In this document: one piece after another, positions 1-12,500 of the stretch
Layout of the letters: every line of letters starts with the position of its first letter
Numbering within the stretch: position 1 is the stretch's first letter
Assembly (NCBI GenBank): GCA_036346255.1
Contig: CM070631.1
Span: 27,016,339 to 27,080,338 of the forward strand
Direction: 5' to 3'
Source of the DNA: Ampelocalamus luodianensis
Lineage: Eukaryota; Streptophyta; Magnoliopsida; Poales; Poaceae
Length of the DNA: 64,000 bases
Notes under the pieces: generated by a model
What the model saw: only the letters and a program-made list of their open reading frames with translations
Told to the model about the DNA's origin: nothing
The model's database searches: none
Program-made: the position numbers and the translations under genes

Positions 1-2211
1 TAAAAATGAAATTTTACAGAATTGGGTTCATTGGATTTGGACAATTATTGAAAGAGATATACATTTTCTAATTTGGAGATTACATTCTACAACATTAAAT
101 TAATTAACAGATTTTTATACAGGACAAGGTTGAAAATAATTTTAGTAAATAGTACATTTAAAATGAAAATTAACAAAGATTTGGTTTCATGCAATTTGGA
201 TAAAAATTGAATTAGTTATGCATTTCCTAAGTTTAATTGAATTAACGATTACCAGAAAAGCATTTGAAATACTAAAGCATTTAAATCTTTTCACCTGCAA
301 CCAACCAGCCCAGACATCGACAGCGGCGGGCGAAAGGTGCTTGACTGCAGCAGACTACGCTAGAAGGTGGCGTTGAAGGCGTATTCGAGAATACGCCTTC
401 GGCATGCCAAAGTGCAAACCTAACATTCTCTCACAGAAAACGCTACCGACAGAGAAAACGCGTACGAGCTACACAACCTAAGCGACAAAGACGGACCCCC
501 ACATGGCGACTCGAGGGAAATATAGCGGTTGGATTAGAGTTTACTAAACACGATTAACGAGAGGGCCAGCATGGCGATGGCGAACTAAACATGGATTAGT
601 GCTAGCGAATGCCTCCGGGCTTTCGCCCGCGCGGACGGGGCGCGCGCGCGCGGTGGATCTCGCGAACTAGCGGGTTTCAAAGTGGCGAGTGATACCTTCG
701 GGTTCACGAGACTTTGCGAACCCGATGGCGGCGTCTTGACCACGGAGATGCGCGCGATGAGTGGCGCGAAGCGAGGCGAGAAGAAAGTGCGGCGCTTCGC
801 GGAGAAGACGCCACGAGCGATGAAGCTTCGAGAAGGTGCGCGCGGCCGTCTTGACTCGGAAGGATAAGCCCACGACCACGGCACGCGATGGAGCTCGCGG
901 CCGAAATAACTGCGCGGCGAATCACCGTCTTGCGGGAAGAAAGCGCCGCACGCCCACCATGATGTACCAAGGCCAAAAAGGAGCTCACGGTTGGGCTCGA
1001 GAAAGGATTGCGATCACGAGGACCAAGCGCGGCGAGGACTCACCAGAGCGCAAATGAGCTCGCGTGAGCCGAGATCACCGGAGGCGGAGAGCGGCGAACT
1101 AGCTCGGCGATACATGGATGCCACGAGCTCGGGATGGGCAAATGGACGCGGTGAGGAAAGTGGATCACGACGGAGGGGTCGCATTGTTGCTCGAGCAGCG
1201 TGTGGTGGTGGTGCCGCCTCGGTTTCTTCTCGGCCAGAAGCTAAGAAAGGCGGAGAAGGCGTAAGAATGGCTGCGAGGAGGAATGGGCGACCCTAGGAGG
1301 TAGATGGACTCGAGCGATCCCGGAGGCGGACCACGCGTCCCCGGCGTGGCGGCGGCGAGGCCGCGTGGCACGCATCTTGCGATCGCCCCGAGCTCCGGAG
1401 GCGCGAGTCGGCGAGGAAGAACTCGACAAGGAGGGCCCACACGCCGGCGGTGGCAAGCGGCTCGAGTCGGGTGCGCGCGGAGCTCGCTTGGTTAGACTCG
1501 ATCAATATCACACCGACCGTGGGATCCGAGATGGACGGTCGAGATCTCTGTATGCATTCGGATTGGTCGGCGGACTCGACACCGTGGGCGCACGATCCGC
1601 ATCGGACGGTCGGCGAGATCGGGCTCGGCGGTGCCGCTAGGTGGCGCGACCGAGTCAAGTGGCGCGGTCGGACTCGAGTCGGGCTCGGGTTCGAGCCCGA
1701 GGAACAGTGAATACTGATTTGGAGTTTTAAAAGGCTGAGAGAGTTTGGAGAATTTTTAGAGGTAGCTCCTGAGCTCCAAAAATTCCAAAATTTTTATGGA
1801 AGCTTACTGGAACAGAGGACCACCTTGTGTAATTTTTCCAGGGGTTTTCATGCACTATATTTCTCCCAATAAAATTCACAAGCTGCTGTCCAGAGGTTTG
1901 ACCAGATTTCTAAACTGCTTTGACTTGGGCATTTGAAATAGCAAACAAAATCTAAAAATTGTGAAATAATTCAGGGAGGTAGATAGGATGATCAAGATGA
2001 TAGGAAAAAATAACTTCAGAAGATGATCACAAGTTTGAAAGCTAAGAATTTGCTGACAACAATTTCTATTCACAAGAATTTAATTCTAGAAAATGGAAAT
2101 TGCTAGGGAAAATTTGGAAAACTTCCAAATGATTTGATGAGACAACAAAAGTTTTTATTTCTCCTCAAAATTTTACATTGGAAATACAAACCCTAAGTTA
2201 GGGTTGTTACA
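1..2211 (-). mobile_element. Partial gypsy-type LTR, cut by window edge
   Basis: Read on the minus strand, this starts at 2211 with TGTAACAACCCTAAC and runs leftward out of the window. Its first 2.2 kb match the first part of the solo LTR at 8661-12811 in inverted orientation. For example, 2100-2211 pairs with 8661-8760, and 1690-1755 pairs with 9111-9190. It contains a GC-rich block (600-1700) without a believable gene. The TGTAACA terminus and the shared family say LTR of a Ty3/gypsy-like element with unusually long LTRs. Whether it is solo or attached to an element cannot be told, because its other end is outside the window. Confidence 0.8.
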
Positions 2212-2943
2212 TAATGTTAGCTAATATTCTCACAAATCCAATTATCCATTTGCTACTTACACTTAAACATGCAACCGTAGAAAAATGCCATGCTTAAAAT
2301 GATGGGTATGCAACATGCACAAGAAAATATCGGAATGCGGTACGCGATTTAACTAAAGATTTTACAGCCACACGCGCTAGGCATGCGACTACCACCGATG
2401 TTGTCTTCTCGGTACTCGTCCGCGTCCACCATAGTCGTCGCCGTTTCCGTGTCCACGCCTATGCTCGGCTCCTCGTTGCTCTCCCTCAACACCACGTCCT
2501 CGAGTCGGTACCGAGCCTCGCCACGCTGTCCGGGGCTAGCGTGTCGCATGCATGCATCGTCTTTGCTGACGCCATCGAGGCCAGCCGCACACATGCACCC
2601 GCCGAGCCGGCCGCCTCTGCATGCATGCGACACGCCGCCTCGCGCTCGCACGTGTTGCCACTTCCTTCCACACCGTCGTCTTCGCGCTGCTGCAGCGCCT
2701 CACAGAGTCGCCATGTCGCCTCGCTGGGTGCGTCGCCGGGCTGTCGTGCGCTGGGTGCCGGTCACCTCGCCACGCCTCCACTGCTCCAACGTCGGGGCCG
2801 CCGCTTGTCGACATCGCGCCCTTGGATGCCGCTAGACAGCGCCTCGGTGCCCACATGCCGCATGCACTGGACCCTCGTCTTTGCGTCGGACTGCCGCTCT
2901 GACCGCCGTAGGTGCCTCGCCAGCTCCTCCATGCCACTGTAGC
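2212..2943. other. Repeat-rich stretch, no gene recognised
   Basis: 2212-2360 is AT-rich. 2370-2940 is GC-rich with recurring GCATGC/GCATGCATG blocks and several overlapping open frames on both strands, none of which I recognise. It lies between an LTR edge (2211) and a hAT-like terminus (2944). The sequence GCCACTG-TAG-CCAGTGGC at the right edge looks like two hAT ends facing away from each other. Confidence 0.5.
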
Positions 2944-3780
2944 CAGTGGCAGATCTAGGATTTTCAAAATGGGTGTTCGAATTTACAAACATGTTGCACA
3001 ATATAAAACATAAAAGTTCATAATATAAAAAAAAACAAAGTACAAATTGTTCTTATTAGAGACAACAAGTCAAATAATTTAGAAAATTTACAAAATAATT
3101 AAGAAAATTACCAAGTAGCTACGAATCGATGCATACCTCCAATATTTCTTCTTGGAAAATTATGCTCCCATGGTTGACATGGCCCCAATGCAATGTATCC
3201 CCTTCTGACTGCATCTTGTTCATTGATATCATATTGTGTGATTGAAATCCGCTTTTCGGGATCATGAGAAAGCAAATCAATATCATAAACTACTTCATCA
3301 TCTCCATCATCATCTTCTTCGTTGTCATCTATAAGTAGGGACAATGGGGGAGGTTCTATGATTGGTTGCATTGGTTCTGGACTTAGGACTTCGTCTCGGA
3401 TATCACTCTCATTTTGTGCTTGCAACTAAATGGAAGGAGAAGTGCTTTGAACTTTGCTTTCAATAGATATCGGCCTCTTTCCAACTCTATCCAACAAAGA
3501 TTTCAAATCTACATGATTCCTCTTCATTTTTGAATGCTTTGTGGTCTACATGAAAACAAAAGCTTCACATAAATAATTGGACATTAAAGACAAAATAATC
3601 TTATCTTTAATCTAAAAACTGAAGCTACACAAGCTATTGAACTATACAGAATAATCTCTCTTTTATCTAACAACTGAAGCTACACAAGTTCACAAGCTAC
3701 AAAATAATAGGACATTTGGACAGAACAACAAATATCGACCACTTGATAGTTTTGAAACTAAGTTTTCAAAACATCCTAAA
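2944..3780 (-). mobile_element. hAT (Tip100-like) transposon remnant
   Basis: Position 2944 begins CAGTGGCAGATCTAGGATTTT, the kind of terminus seen in plant Tip100-group hAT elements. The minus strand inside carries the N-terminal part of a hAT transposase (3108-3542). I see no matching right terminus, so the element is truncated. It ends about 40 bp before the primer-binding site of the gypsy-type element to its right. It therefore either inserted into that element's internal region or was joined to it by deletion. Confidence 0.6.
3108..3542 (-). pseudogene. hAT transposase N-terminal fragment (zinc finger MYM/TTF type)
   Basis: The minus-strand reading begins MKRNHVDLKSLLDRVGKRP at about 3542. 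It continues through an acidic stretch (DDNEEDDDGDDE) to DPEKRISITQYDI..RRGYIALGPCQPWEHNFPRR. The GPCQP-x-xHNFP block is characteristic of plant hAT transposases of the zinc finger MYM-type/TTF group, just before their zinc-finger domain. An in-frame TAG (about 3427-3429) separates the first 33 residues from the rest, and similarity stops after HRFVATW. Neither the dimerisation domain nor the catalytic domain is present, so it is not functional. Confidence 0.7.
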
Positions 3781-3815
3781 GGGCGGCCAAGCTAGGGGCT
3801 TCTACGGTTAGTATG

Positions 3816-3827
3816 GCTCTGATACCA
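3816..3827 (-). other. tRNA-Met primer-binding site
   Basis: The minus strand reads TGGTATCAGAGC, the standard plant initiator-tRNA-Met primer site, four bases inside the LTR end at 3832. It fixes the orientation of the flanking LTR: 5' LTR on the right, internal region to the left. Confidence 0.9.
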
Positions 3828-6551
3828 ACTTTGTGAAGACCCGGGGTATTTAACTAGTAATACTTAACCTCCATATGGTTCTAGTATCACTAATTAAATA
3901 TCCTAAGCCTTGATGGACATGTGCTTCTTATAATTGCAGCACACATACACCTTTACAAAATCATGCATCATTTTCATACAACATATAGTACTAAGTCTAG
4001 CAAAAGACATACAATATATAGAGTTATTACAAAAGATTCGACCGACCAAATGACATCAAAGTAACATATAACGGCGGAAGCAAAAGTGCCATAAGATGGC
4101 TATAAACAAAACCAACCGGTTAGCCATAACCCACAAGGCAACTGACCGGGCTGCCAAGCTAGTCGCACCCGCCGTAGCAAAACTCACAGAAGTCAATCCC
4201 TTGGGGACCCACTTCCTCCTCTACAACAATAAAGCAATGCAGTTGAGTACAAAAATGTACTCGTAAGACTTACGAGTAACAAGCCTATACATAGCTACAT
4301 GAAAGCTGTAACAAAGGAGATGATTATATGATTAATTGGACGCATAAAGCAATTTTCATTTGCAATAATGTAATAGATTGAAGGCAATTTGTCAAATCTA
4401 TTTTTAATCATTGAAATAACAGCGAGGTAACAATAAATAACATAAATAACAACCTAGAGGTGACTAACCCAATAGCCTCCACAACATAGCACGAATCTCC
4501 GATTTGTACCACCCAAGTTCAAGTTTTAGTTTAAAAGGTTATAGTCTAATTCTTGAAAGACCTCCACAAGCGTGTCCATAACCTAGGACGAGGCTATTTG
4601 AATAGATTAGACCCTGCAGGGTGTACCAATGTACCCACACTTCAGACCACCTTTTAGCCACAAGATTAGCGCACTTCCAAAGGTATGCCGGTATGGCTAA
4701 GTCCCACGAGATGTTTTCAATATTATGTATCAACTACGAGCCGCTAGTATGGATAGAAACCCATACGCTACATTGTAAAGCCGAAAGACAACTACCCACC
4801 TAGGGTAAAGCTTTTGGACAACTATAATGCTCCCAAACATCTGCCTCCTACACAACCTCCTGCGACTCGGAGCTAACACACGCCAAAGTACTAAGTCAAG
4901 AGAGGTCACATACCCTCTAGTGTGGTTAGCATGCAAGAATGCTTGGTTTGGTGTAACAAGATGTTTGGTCCTTGTTGACTCGGGCACCATACCAGTCACA
5001 CCCAAAAGCACACCATCATACCATTGTGCCCAAGTCCAAATCATTTTGTTTTCAGCTTTAGTTTTCTCAATTAAACATAGCACAAAGTGCTGAAAAATAA
5101 AGTCATAATAACCTTTTGTGTGATTAAGGTTATCGACTAAGTCGACAACCGCCCAATTCTATCGGTAGCTAAGCATGACTAAGCAACATTAACTCGTAAA
5201 CTACTAAGTGACAAGGGCTCATCCAATGAACCCTAAATCACAGCAAGATAATCCTAGGCTCAGTAGTAGAGGATAAACATTTGCCTATAGATTATGCATC
5301 TAATGGGTCAACTAATCGACAATAGTTTAACACAAGATAGCAATACATACGTAGAATTTGCAAACAACATATTAGACTTTGAAAATAGTAGGAGCAATAT
5401 GATCAAATGATGCTACATCTGCTTGCCTTGCTGGTAGTGCTCTTGCTACAGAGGATCACTTTCGGGCTCAACCAATTCTTCGGAACCTAACGCAAGAACG
5501 CGAAAATCCAATAAGAACGAAGAACACCGAAAGAAACTCAAAAGCCAAATTCAACCAAATTCCATGAAATTTACACAGCAGTAAGGTCATGATTTTAAAT
5601 GAATTTAGCAACAAGAATCATTCAATTTGGACTAAACATGCAAAAGTTATGACCTAAACACTTTCTTTCAGCTAGACAATTCAAATTAAATTAATTTCGG
5701 ATACTGTTCATGACACAATTTTTCAGAAAGTTCTAGAACCTGAAATTTATATGGTAGGTAGAACATGGCATTCTAAGAATAGCAAAACTGGATTTACTTC
5801 ATTTGGAGTTAAAATGAATTACTTATGATTTTTCTAAGTTGTGAAATTAGGGCACATCATTTTTCAAAGGCATAGACATGAACAAAACCTATTCTACATT
5901 AAAGTACATTATTAGAGAGATTTATCAATTTTTAGTTTGCTCAATTTGGAGCTACAGAGAATTACTTATGCATTTTTCAAGTTTTAAATGAATTTCTAGG
6001 TAATAGGTAATACCTAAACAAGTTAATTCAACCTATATAATTTTCTGGTACAGAATCAGTGGCAAAACATATTTTTAGACTAAAGTTTAGTTAAACAGAA
6101 ATTTAACACAATTGGAATCATCTAAAATGGAGCTAAAATGAAATAGTTATGAATTTTTGAAGTTTAATACCCATTTCCAGTTGATAAATAAAAACTTACC
6201 AGAAAACAATCAAACTTAACCAAATGAAAACGACGTGGACGAACATAGGTCGTTGATTGCGAATCAAACGACCCAACCGTGAGGGCCGAACGCAACGCAC
6301 ACAGCGCCACGCGTCCTCAACCGTTGAATTAGATCCAACAGCCCACCGCGAGGGAGGTCCTCGGCGGTCCGAACGTCCCAACGAACGTGGGCCGCAGATC
6401 TAAAGATGAGCGGCTCATAGCGAGAGCTCCAGTCGAAGGTCCGAATGCTCGCGCCATCCGAGCCGTCGATCAAGAAATGAGTGGCGAACAGAGATCGGAC
6501 GCTAAGACTTTGAAAACGCTAAGGAGATCTAGACCGTTGTTGGATCAAGAT

Positions 6552-9500
6552 TGTCGGGACCCAGAGTTACGATTCTGGACCCTCTGTGTATAATACACCA
6601 GTCTAGGATCACGTTAGTGCACACAGTGTCAACATAGGCAAATATCGATCCACACAAGTGATTAATAAAGTAAACGATTAGTTTGAATAACAAATAAGGG
6701 TTTTGATCTTATGGTCGAGTGTACAACTTAATGAGCCACGCAGAGCTAACAGAGAATAAAAGCAGCGGAACAGAAATAACTCCAGCGGAAATCCCATCAA
6801 TCACCACAGGCAACCAATTGGGATCCAGACCTTAACGATCAAAGACCTTCAACGAACTCCTCCTCGAAGCGGCGAAGACTCCTCCATCAGCAGGTTTGGC
6901 GCAAGTTTTACAACAAGCGTGAGTACACAACCGCAGTACTGCAAGTCATACCATAGAATGCAAATTATAGATGCAGGCTTATTCCAAAGGAATGGATTCT
7001 GTGGTTCTTTTGCGGAAATGCAACATTTGCAATTGAATACAATAATAGATTGAAATGACAGTTCAAAACAAATAAACCATATTAATTTTAATAGTTATTT
7101 TCACAAAGACCCAAAGCTAATTATATTAATTCACATAGCCATATGACTTGGGTCACACATCTCCCATCCCATGAGTTTTATGAAAACTACCCCTCGTGTG
7201 AAATCCCTGAGCATATCCATGACCGTAAACGCGGCTATCCGAATAGATTGATTTTACACTCTGCAGAGTTTGTACACTTTACCAACACGATACAACTAGT
7301 GTTGCAAGCACTAATCGTAACAAAACAGTTTAGAAACTTCGTCTCAAACATTGACATTCCTAGTGTGCTTTACCGCCAGACCAACCCACACAGAAAGCTA
7401 GTCCGACACACATCGTTGGACCTGAAGACGACGAACCGCTCATGAATGTGTACTACGTGGTAGTCCACACCTCCATCCTGTCACGAAGCCTAACCTATCA
7501 ACCTGAACATCAATGTCGAGACTCCATCACCTACTAAGTTAGGCCCATCCCATCAGGCATATGGTCGTATAGTCAGGCTCAGTTCAATGGCGCACAAAGT
7601 TAAGTCCTTAATTGACCAAGGCAAGACTTCCATTTTCTAACTATACCACACAGATTAACCTTCCCATTCACACAGTCCACCATATCACTTAGTATCCACC
7701 ACTTACCTTAGTCTAAATCTTTTACCACCCAGTTGGTTAAGTGCAACACATGCTATCACAAAGTAATAGCACATAGCACACAATTTTACACAAAGTTCCA
7801 TAGTCACTTAGTCAAATTTAATATTTGCAACTCAAATGATATGTGTGACTCGTAGCATGGCTAAATAATACTACTCGTATCTAACCAACCCACGTTAGTG
7901 CTACAATAATACCAACTAATTGATAAACCAAGCTAGGGTGACAAAGATTATGGCATACAAAGACAAAGTAGATATAACAGATTGGATTGTAACTATACCC
8001 AAAAACATTTAAATACATACTTAAAGTAAATACAATAATTTGAAGTAAAGTACTTTTAGAAAACTAGGATTCAAAATGATCAAGGTATAACTTGCCTTGG
8101 AAAAGGTCTAGGTATTGATCTTGGTCTTGGTGCAGTCCTTCTTCCTCGAAGTTCCCCGAAGTATCGACGTCTACTCGCAAACAGCGCAAATAACAAAACA
8201 AATAAATAACAGAGACAAGATAAACTCAAAAAATTAAATAAAAACTCAGATAAATAGATCTTGAATTTAGATGAATTTAGGAATTTGAATGGGCTCAATC
8301 GGAGTTCGGATGCAAAAGATATGAGCTTTGGAAGTTTGAATCTAAAGAAAATAACCTAATTTGGATTTATCAGAATTTCCGAATTATTTCTTAATAGAAA
8401 AATCAGATTATTACGCAACGATGACGTCAGCAAAGTATTTCCGGGATTTAAAAGAAATAAAAGAAATTCCAACATGTAGGACCCACATGTTAGAGGCACA
8501 GCTCACGGTGGACTAAGCCCACCGAGCCCTTGGATATGGTCACGGAGGACCGTGCCACGCGGGCTCACACATGTCTGCTGACACGGTGTCACGCAGGATG
8601 ACATGTAGGCAAGGGCAGTGAGGTGGCTACTGACGTGGCTACCACGTCGGACTCGACGACTGTAACAGCCCTAACTTAGGGTTTGTATTTCAAATGTAAA
8701 ATTTTGAGGAGAAATAAAAACTTTTGTTGTCTCATCAAATCATTTGAAAGTTTCTACATTTTTCCTTAGCAATTTCCATTTTCTAGAATTAAATTCTTGT
8801 GAATGGAAATTGTTGTCAGACATTCTTAGCCTTCAAACTTGTGATCATCCCCTAGGAACATTTTCCTGTCATCTTGATCATCCTATCTACCTCCTGAATT
8901 ATTTCACAATTTTTAGATTTTGTTTGCTATTTCAAATGCCCAAGTCAAACCGGTTTAGAAATCTGGTCAAACCTCGGACAGCAGCTTGTGAATTTTGTTG
9001 GGAGAAATCTAGTGCATAAAAACTCCTGGAAAAATTTCACAAGGTTTTCCTCTGTCCCTAGTAGCTACCATAAAATTTCAGAAATTTTTGGAGCTCAGAG
9101 CTACCTCTAAAATTCTCCAAACTCTCTCACCTTTTAAAACTCCAAATCGTATTCTCGTTCCTCGGGCTCGAACCCGAGCCCGACTCGAGTCCGACAGCGC
9201 CACTTGACTCGGTCGCGCCACCTAGCGGCACCGCCGAGCCGATGGTGTCGTACCGTCCGATGGAGATCGAGCGGTCCACGTTGCTTGTCTTGTCGACTGT
9301 CCAATGCATACATCAATCTCGACCGTTCATCTTAGATCCAACGGTCGATACATTCTTGATCGAGTCTAACCAAGCGATCGCGTCGCACCAAACCCGACTC
9401 GCACCGCTTTGTCACGATCTCGACATGTGGGTCCCACTGTCGATGTCGCCTCGTCTTCTCGCGACCTCCGGAGCTCGCGGCGGTCGCGCATGGGTGCCAC

Positions 9501-12500
9501 GCACCTCGCCGCGCCACCTATATGCCCTCGTGTACGTCTTTGGTGCATCACGGGCCTTCTTTACCTCACCGCGACCACTCATCCTCGTTTTCCCGTTCGT
9601 AGCTCCTCGCCGTTTCTTGATTTGGTAGGAGAAGAACCCCGGCGGCACGCCGTGTTAGCGCCGCCTTGATTCCGCAACCACGCCATCGTGATCTACTCTC
9701 TTCGCGCTTCCATTTTGCCCATCCAGGATCCTTGGCGCCCGGTGAATCACGGGGTAGTATCGTCGTCTCGCCTCGGCGATCTCGGTCCGTGAGCTCGTTT
9801 GCGATCCGGTGAGTCTCTAGCCTCGTCACTTGGTCCCTTAGGATCGCGATGCCGAGTCTAACTGGCGGGATTGTTTACGCCTTTTGTGCATCGTTGTGGG
9901 CATGCGACCAATTCTTCTCCAAGCTCGGTTTTCCGCCGCCGTGGAAATTCCGGCCGTTTCAGGCCTTCTTCGTCGGCGTTATCGTGTGCTTCTTGCTCCT
10001 GGGGTTGAAGCAAAGCTTAAGCACACCTTCCGGGGTCTTCTCGAAGCTCGCAGCGTCTTCTCCGCGAGCACCGTGTCTTCTTCTCGCCTCAGTTCGCGCC
10101 ATTCGCGTCGGCATCCCCGTGGTCGCGTCGCCGTCATCGAGTTCGTGAGATCTTTGCGAACCCGAAGGTATCACTCACTCGCCCAGAAACCCTCTGGTTA
10201 GCAAGTTCAGTTGCGCGGCCGCGCCGCCGTCCCCGTGCTCGCCGGTGAGCCACCGGTGATGATTAGTTTAACTCTAATCATGTCTAGTTTGAGTCTCGAC
10301 TTGTGGGCCTGTTGGCTAATCACGCGTTTAGAGAATCTTTAATCCGACCGTTATTTGTTCTCCGAGTCGCCATGTGGGTCCGTCTTTGTCGATTAGTGGT
10401 TGTGTAACTCTGGTGATACGTTTTCTCTGTCGGGAAGCGTATTTCTCTGTGAGTATATGTTAGAACTACACTTTGGTAAGTCAAAGACGTATCCTTAGAA
10501 TACGCCTTCGACGTCACTTTCGTGGCGTGTCGTTACGTCAACACTTTCGCGCGGGCCCGCCTGTCAGTGTCTGGGGCTAGATAGCTGTGGGTAGAAAAAG
10601 GATTAAATGCTTTAGTATTTCTGTAATGTGTTTCTTGTTGCACTGTTAATTCATTTAAACTTAGAAAATGCATAACTAATTCAAATTTTATCTAAATCGC
10701 ATGAATCCAGTGCTGTTAATTTTCATTTTAAATGTGGTATTTACTAAAATTAGTTTCAACCTTGTCTCTGTAGCAAAAATCTGTTAATAAATTAAGGATG
10801 TTTTATGTATCTGCTAAATTAGAAAATGTTTATCTCTTTCAATAATTGTTCAAATCCAGTGAAACCAATTCTGTAAAATTTCATTTTTAGTATACTAATT
10901 ATTAGGATAGGTTTTACACACTGTTTCTGTTCATGAAAATTTGTTAAGTAATTAACTAGTGTTTTGATGTGTTTTTAGCTTAGGAAATTCATAGAAAGTT
11001 CTTAATAATTTAAAAATGAATTGTTCTCTGTTTCTAAAATTTTGTTATGTCATGCTTAGGCTGCTGTGGGAGTTATGGCATGTTTTGATGATATTGTATG
11101 TTTGAGTTTGGTCGGTGTTATTCGTTCTTATTCGTTGTTTTGTTCAATCGTTAGGCTTCGATATTTGCGGCAACCCTGAGAACGACCCTCGCAACAAATT
11201 GAGCAACAAGAACTGTGCAAGCGGTTTGATCATGTTAATCCCGGATTTTAAAGTCTAATATTTTGTTTAATTTGTATGTATGCATTGCTTAATTTGTGTT
11301 AAATTGATTAGTTAAATCAGAATTGCATATCCTGTAGACAAAATATTGATCTCTACTACCGAGCCTAGGTTATTTCTTTGTGATTAGAGGTCGTTGGATG
11401 ATCTCTTGTCACTTAGTAGATCCGGTCAAATTGCTTAGACATGCTTAGTATCGGTAGAAATGGGCGGTTATCGACTTAGTCGTGTAACCTTGATCACACA
11501 AAATTTTCTATAAATATATATTTCAGCATTCTTGCTATGTCTAATTGCAAAACTAAAAATGAAAACAAAAATGATTTAGACGGGCACAATGGTAAGATTG
11601 GTGTGATCTTTTGGGTGTGATCGAAAGGTGCCAGGTCAATTAAGGACCGAACATCTTGTGAGTTTCGTTATCCAGCATTTCGGCGTGCTAACCACACTAG
11701 AGGGTATGGGACCTCTCTTGACCTAGTACTTTGGCGTGTATTGGCTCCGGTCGCAGGAGGTCGCGGGAGGGATGGAGGTGGGAGTATGGTAGTTGTCCAA
11801 AAGCTTTATCTGAGTGGGTAGTTGTCTTTTCGGCTTTACCATGTAAGCGTATGGATTTCTATCCATACGAGCGGCTCGTAGTTAATACACAATATTGGAA
11901 AAAGTCTCGTAGGACTTAGTCAGTGCAGCATACCTTGGTAGTGTGCTTTGGCTTAAAGGCGGTCCGAAGTGTGGGTGCAGTGGTACACCTGCGCAGGTTA
12001 AAAACTATTCGAATAGCCTCGTCTAGGTGATGGACACGCTTGGGTAAGCTTATCGAGAGTTAGACTACAACATTTAAATTAAAACTTGATGGGTGGTACG
12101 AACTGGGATTCGTGCTATTGTTAATGGTGACTATTGGGATAGTCACTTCTAGGTTGTTTACCTTTATTCTTTTATTATTATTTATCCTTACTGTTATTTT
12201 CAACATTAAAAACGAATTGCAAACTTGCCTTCAAACTGTATCATATTATTGCAAATGAAAATTGGCTTTATGCAAATGAAACATATGGCATCCACCAAAC
12301 AAGCCCGCATGTAGCATATGAACAGGTCTGCTAGTTCACACGTCAGTCTTGCGGGTACAAAGACAATCTTTGTACTCGTGTGCTTTGCTTAATGTTTTTG
12401 TTGCAGAGGAAGAAGGTGAGCCCCAAGGGCCTCACTTACGTGAGTCGTGTTGCCGCTTCGTGGACGACTAGACTTGGCGGTCCGGTCGGATGCCTTGTGG

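Noticed and set aside
1293..1658. Long GC-rich open frames on both strands (also 9242-9628, 12775-13374, 13416-13844)
   Set aside because: They lie inside LTRs, overlap on several frames, are Arg/Ser/Pro rich and show no domain. In GC-rich DNA such frames arise by chance.
2205..3832. The two LTR edges at 2211 and 3832 as the two LTRs of one element
   Set aside because: Their sequences belong to different LTR families (TGTAACAACCCTAAC versus TGTAACATCCCAAG), and there is no purine tract before 2211.
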